Shown here piece by piece: positions 55,841-57,575 of a stretch of 57,575 nucleotides of DNA. Position 1 is the first letter of the stretch. Each line of letters begins with the position of its first letter. A program made the translations under genes and the position numbers. The notes under the pieces were generated by a model that was given only the letters and a program-made list of their open reading frames with translations, was not told the origin of the DNA and did no database searches. The DNA is taken from positions 1-57,575 of the forward strand of contig DASTPP010000282.1 in the NCBI GenBank assembly GCA_035762175.1, written 5' to 3'. Source of the DNA: DASTPP01 sp035762175 (GTDB lineage Bacteria; Myxococcota_A; Polyangia; Polyangiales; Polyangiaceae).

Positions 55841-57076
55841 TCAGGGCGCCCCGTCGTCGAGCGCCTCGCGCGCCGAAGCGGCGGTCAGAGCGCGGGCGAG
55901 CCAGCGGTCGAGCTGCGCGCCGTCGTCGCACGCTTCGATGCGGGCACGCGCCTCGCCGTCGACCGCGAGCCCGCGCGCCGCGAGCACCGTCAGGAGCGCC
56001 GCCGCCTTGCCCTTCGCCTCGCCCTCGCGCAGCCCTTCGGCCTTGCCCTCGCGAAGCCCCGCCTCGCGCCCCCGCTGCTCGCCCTTCGCTTCGCCCTGCG
56101 CCTCGGCCAGCTCGGCCAGGCCGCGCGCCCAGGCCCCGAGCGCGGACGGGTCGGCGGGCGGCGGCGGCAGGTGCGCCAGCAGCGGCTCGTCGAGTGTGGG
56201 CGGCGCGGGCAGCGCGGGGCGGACGGCCTCGGGGCCGCAGAACGAGGCGAGCTTGTCGAGGCAGGCTTCGCGCACGCGGGCGGCGAGCTCGAGCACCCGC
56301 GCCTGCAGGGCCGTGAGCTCGGCGAGGGTAATGCGGTACGACTTGCTACACCGTGCTTCAATGTACGCCTTTCGCAACAGGTCGTGCAGCCGCTTGTCGT
56401 CGGGCTCGATCTTGGGCAGCGCCTCGACGAGCAGGGGGTGCTGCTCGGCGGCCTTCTGGCTCAAGAGGTTCAAGTCGTGGCTGCGCGCTTTGTACCCCGT
56501 CAAGACGAGGCTGGCGGTGTGGTAATAGCGCTCGGCCGCCTGGTGCAAGAGAAAGGCGGCGTGGTTGAGCAGGCCCCGGGCGACGAAGTAGCGGCAGCCG
56601 CGAAAGAACCCGCTGGCGCTCTCGAACCAGTGGCCGTAGTTGTATTCGCCGACGCCGAGGCGCTCGCGGTCGTTCAGGGCCTTGGGCGTGGCGAAGTCGA
56701 GCTTCTGGCCCGCGTAGAGCAGAATGCCTTCGTTCGCGATGTCGGCGAAGAAGTACTGCCCCATGCGGATCTCGCGGTTGAAGAACTTGATGTCGTGGGC
56801 GATCAGCGTGACGGGGCTGGGCGCCGCCGCCTCGCGCAGGCGCGCCTCGAGCGCGTGCCAGAAGGCGCCGTCGTTCGCCTGCGCGGGCTCGCGCACCACG
56901 GCGAGCAGGTCGAAGTCGCTCTGGTAGCCGGTCTGCGGGTCGTCGACCCAGTCGCCCCGGGCGTGGCTGCCGAACAGCACCAAGAGCCCGAGCGGCGCCG
57001 CCTCGCGGAAGAGGTCGACGAGGGCCGCGAGCTTGACCCGCTTGCCGTCGGGCAAGTGATCGAGAGACGTTTTCAT
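55841..57076 (-). CDS. MNT nucleotidyltransferase-HEPN fusion with the same C-terminal tail
   Basis: This is a 411-residue protein. The N-terminal nucleotidyltransferase domain (about residues 15-130) has L-F-G-S-H-A-R-G-D and, after a short insert, S-D-F-D-L-L, the catalytic GSx(n)DxD pattern. A HEPN domain follows (about 140-275: AAFLLHQAAERYYHTASLVL, T-G-Y-K-A-R-S-H-D-L), as in kanamycin nucleotidyltransferase C-terminal-like HEPN proteins. The tail from about 325 is a charged E-G-K/E-G-L-R-E repeat plus the helical module shared with the Uma2-like protein. Separate MNT and HEPN proteins form toxin-antitoxin pairs; here they are fused with an added tail. It lies 36 bp upstream of the Uma2-like gene in the same direction. 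Confidence 0.85.
   Translation of the reverse strand: MKTSLDHLPDGKRVKLAALVDLFREAAPLGLLVLFGSHARGDWVDDPQTGYQSDFDLLAVVREPAQANDGAFWHALEARLREAAAPSPVTLIAHDIKFFNREIRMGQYFFADIANEGILLYAGQKLDFATPKALNDRERLGVGEYNYGHWFESASGFFRGCRYFVARGLLNHAAFLLHQAAERYYHTASLVLTGYKARSHDLNLLSQKAAEQHPLLVEALPKIEPDDKRLHDLLRKAYIEARCSKSYRITLAELTALQARVLELAARVREACLDKLASFCGPEAVRPALPAPPTLDEPLLAHLPPPPADPSALGAWARGLAELAEAQGEAKGEQRGREAGLREGKAEGLREGEAKGKAAALLTVLAARGLAVDGEARARIEACDDGAQLDRWLARALTAASAREALDDGAP
55958..56035 (-). repeat. 78-bp direct repeat, copy 2 (in the MNT-HEPN gene)
   Basis: Identical to 55049-55126. Outside this core the two tails remain similar in protein sequence (ARARIEACDDGAQLDRWLAR against ARIEACADVAQLDRWLARAL) but differ at many bases. 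The exact core therefore suggests a recent conversion tract inside an older shared module. Confidence 0.9.
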
Positions 57077-57461
57077 TCACACACCCCCGCGGAAAGAGAT
57101 TCGTCGAGACTAGCAAAAAGGGCGGAAGGGCGCGAGCGAAGAAGGCACGGCGCGGGCAATTTTTGGCCCGCGAGCAGCGCACCCGACCTCACGACCGAAG
57201 GCTCGCTCAAACCAGATAACGCCCAGCTCGCGCCGCGCAGGCCGCCCCGGCGAACGCCCACGCCACGCCAGCGCGCGCCGACGCCACGGAAAGCGCCCGC
57301 GCGCCGCCCCGTCGCCTCTCGCCCGGGTGCGCAACGCCTTTCGGCATCACGGCCGACGGCACCGGGCCTGAGATACGAGCGGCGCCCGGCGGCCCCGGAC
57401 TGGACGAGGGGGTTGCAAAAGGCGCCCGCGGGCGGCCCCCGACTGAAGTCCTGGGCATTGG
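57077..57461. other. Intergenic region with an interspersed-repeat fragment, no gene seen
   Basis: This is a 385-bp gap upstream of the MNT-HEPN gene. Short frames here have no family resemblance. Near 57431-57450 the sequence ggcccccgactgaagtc matches the minus-strand element at 49810-49824. The T-rich patch near 57112-57118 could be part of the promoter of the minus-strand gene, but no clear hexamer pair was found. Confidence 0.45.
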
Positions 57462-57575
57462 TCACTTCTTGGGGACAAGCTCGAGCCCGAGCTGTTCGCG
57501 CTGCGCCCGCAGCACCTCCGCGGCGATCGCCACCCGCTCCAGGCCTCGCCCCAATACCGTCGCGCCCGCCGGCGG
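57462..57575 (-). CDS. Unidentified gene, C-terminal fragment (5' end off the window)
   Basis: On the minus strand the frame is open from the right edge to TGA at 57464-57462. The last 37 residues read G-A-T-V-L-G-R-G-L-E-R-V-A-I-A-A-E and L-R-A-Q-R-E-Q-L-G-L-E-L-V-P-K-K. Third positions are mostly G or C, as in real genes here, and the segment looks helical. It is too short to identify. Confidence 0.45.
   Translation of the reverse strand, partial: PPAGATVLGRGLERVAIAAEVLRAQREQLGLELVPKK

Noticed and set aside
57073..57465. 130-residue minus-strand frame upstream of the MNT-HEPN gene
   Set aside because: It spans an intergenic repeat fragment, has erratic codon use and would end inside the start region of the MNT-HEPN gene.
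1..57575. tRNA, rRNA, riboswitch, insertion sequence or prophage genes
   Set aside because: I looked for cloverleaf-like and T-loop sequences, transposase motifs and phage structural genes by eye and found none; an Infernal/tRNAscan run would be needed to exclude small RNAs.

Overview
The window comes from a very GC-rich bacterium, by eye above 70% G+C, with G or C at nearly every third codon position. The gene content points to a large-genome myxobacterium of the Polyangia (Sorangium/Polyangium-like). It holds several Hanks-type Ser/Thr kinases sitting next to signal-peptide partner proteins and lipoproteins, a trypsin-like protease with Gly-rich linkers and a MYXO-CTERM-like tail, Cys-rich surface lipoproteins, and a FIST/PP2C signalling operon. 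That assignment is inference from gene families; no rRNA or other phylogenetic marker is present. I recognised no tRNA, rRNA, CRISPR array, insertion sequence or prophage gene.

Layout. 1-319: 3' end of a glycosyltransferase. 363-5160 (minus): a tightly overlapping CUT1 sugar importer operon (ATPase, binding lipoprotein, two permeases) behind a DUF6328-like membrane protein. 5559-9768: DUF6010-like membrane protein, a DJ-1/PfpI enzyme, a GlxA-like AraC regulator, and a divergent SDR/MmyB-type regulator pair. 9849-14547 (minus): a catechol meta-cleavage operon (catechol 2,3-dioxygenase, ring-fission hydrolase, hydratase, acetaldehyde dehydrogenase, hydroxy-oxovalerate aldolase) facing a GntR/FCD regulator across an AT-rich operator. 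15697-17430: a Ser/Thr kinase. 17579-19449: a lower-GC cassette of three overlapping genes (DUF3467-like, HEAT-like, DUF7689-like) that ends in a nine-unit palindromic repeat array. 19662-21706: hypothetical protein and LysR regulator. 22015-24840: Gly-rich secreted protease. 25381-29675: kinase, signal-peptide repeat protein and Peripla_BP_6 lipoprotein module. 29704-36212: degenerate MBL-fold protein, AarF/ABC1 kinase, HTTM protein and EamA transporter. 36525-39481: histidine kinase and NtrC-type regulator. 39626-46561: fucose-isomerase-like protein, FGGY kinase and a CUT2 sugar importer. 46879-49555: a second kinase module whose kinase has collapsed to a 73-residue remnant. 49814-53333 (minus): FIST, SpoIIE-type phosphatase, STAS and anti-sigma-like ATPase operon. 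53705-57575 (minus): esterase-like lipoprotein, Uma2-type nuclease, a nucleotidyltransferase-HEPN fusion, and the 3' end of an unidentified gene.

How the genes work together. The two sugar importers are self-contained. The second, with the isomerase and the FGGY kinase, makes a plausible route for uptake, isomerisation and phosphorylation of a pentose or deoxyhexose. The meta-cleavage operon covers every step from a catechol to pyruvate and acetyl-CoA by the hydrolytic branch, but the ring hydroxylase that would make the catechol is not in the window. The FIST operon carries all the parts of a partner-switching relay except its final target.

Most unusual features: the palindromic array attached to the DUF7689-like gene; a modular C-terminal tail shared by the Uma2 and MNT-HEPN proteins; GAFAGA in place of GAFTGA in the NtrC-type regulator; and a TTA codon exactly where each of two kinases would be expected to stop.
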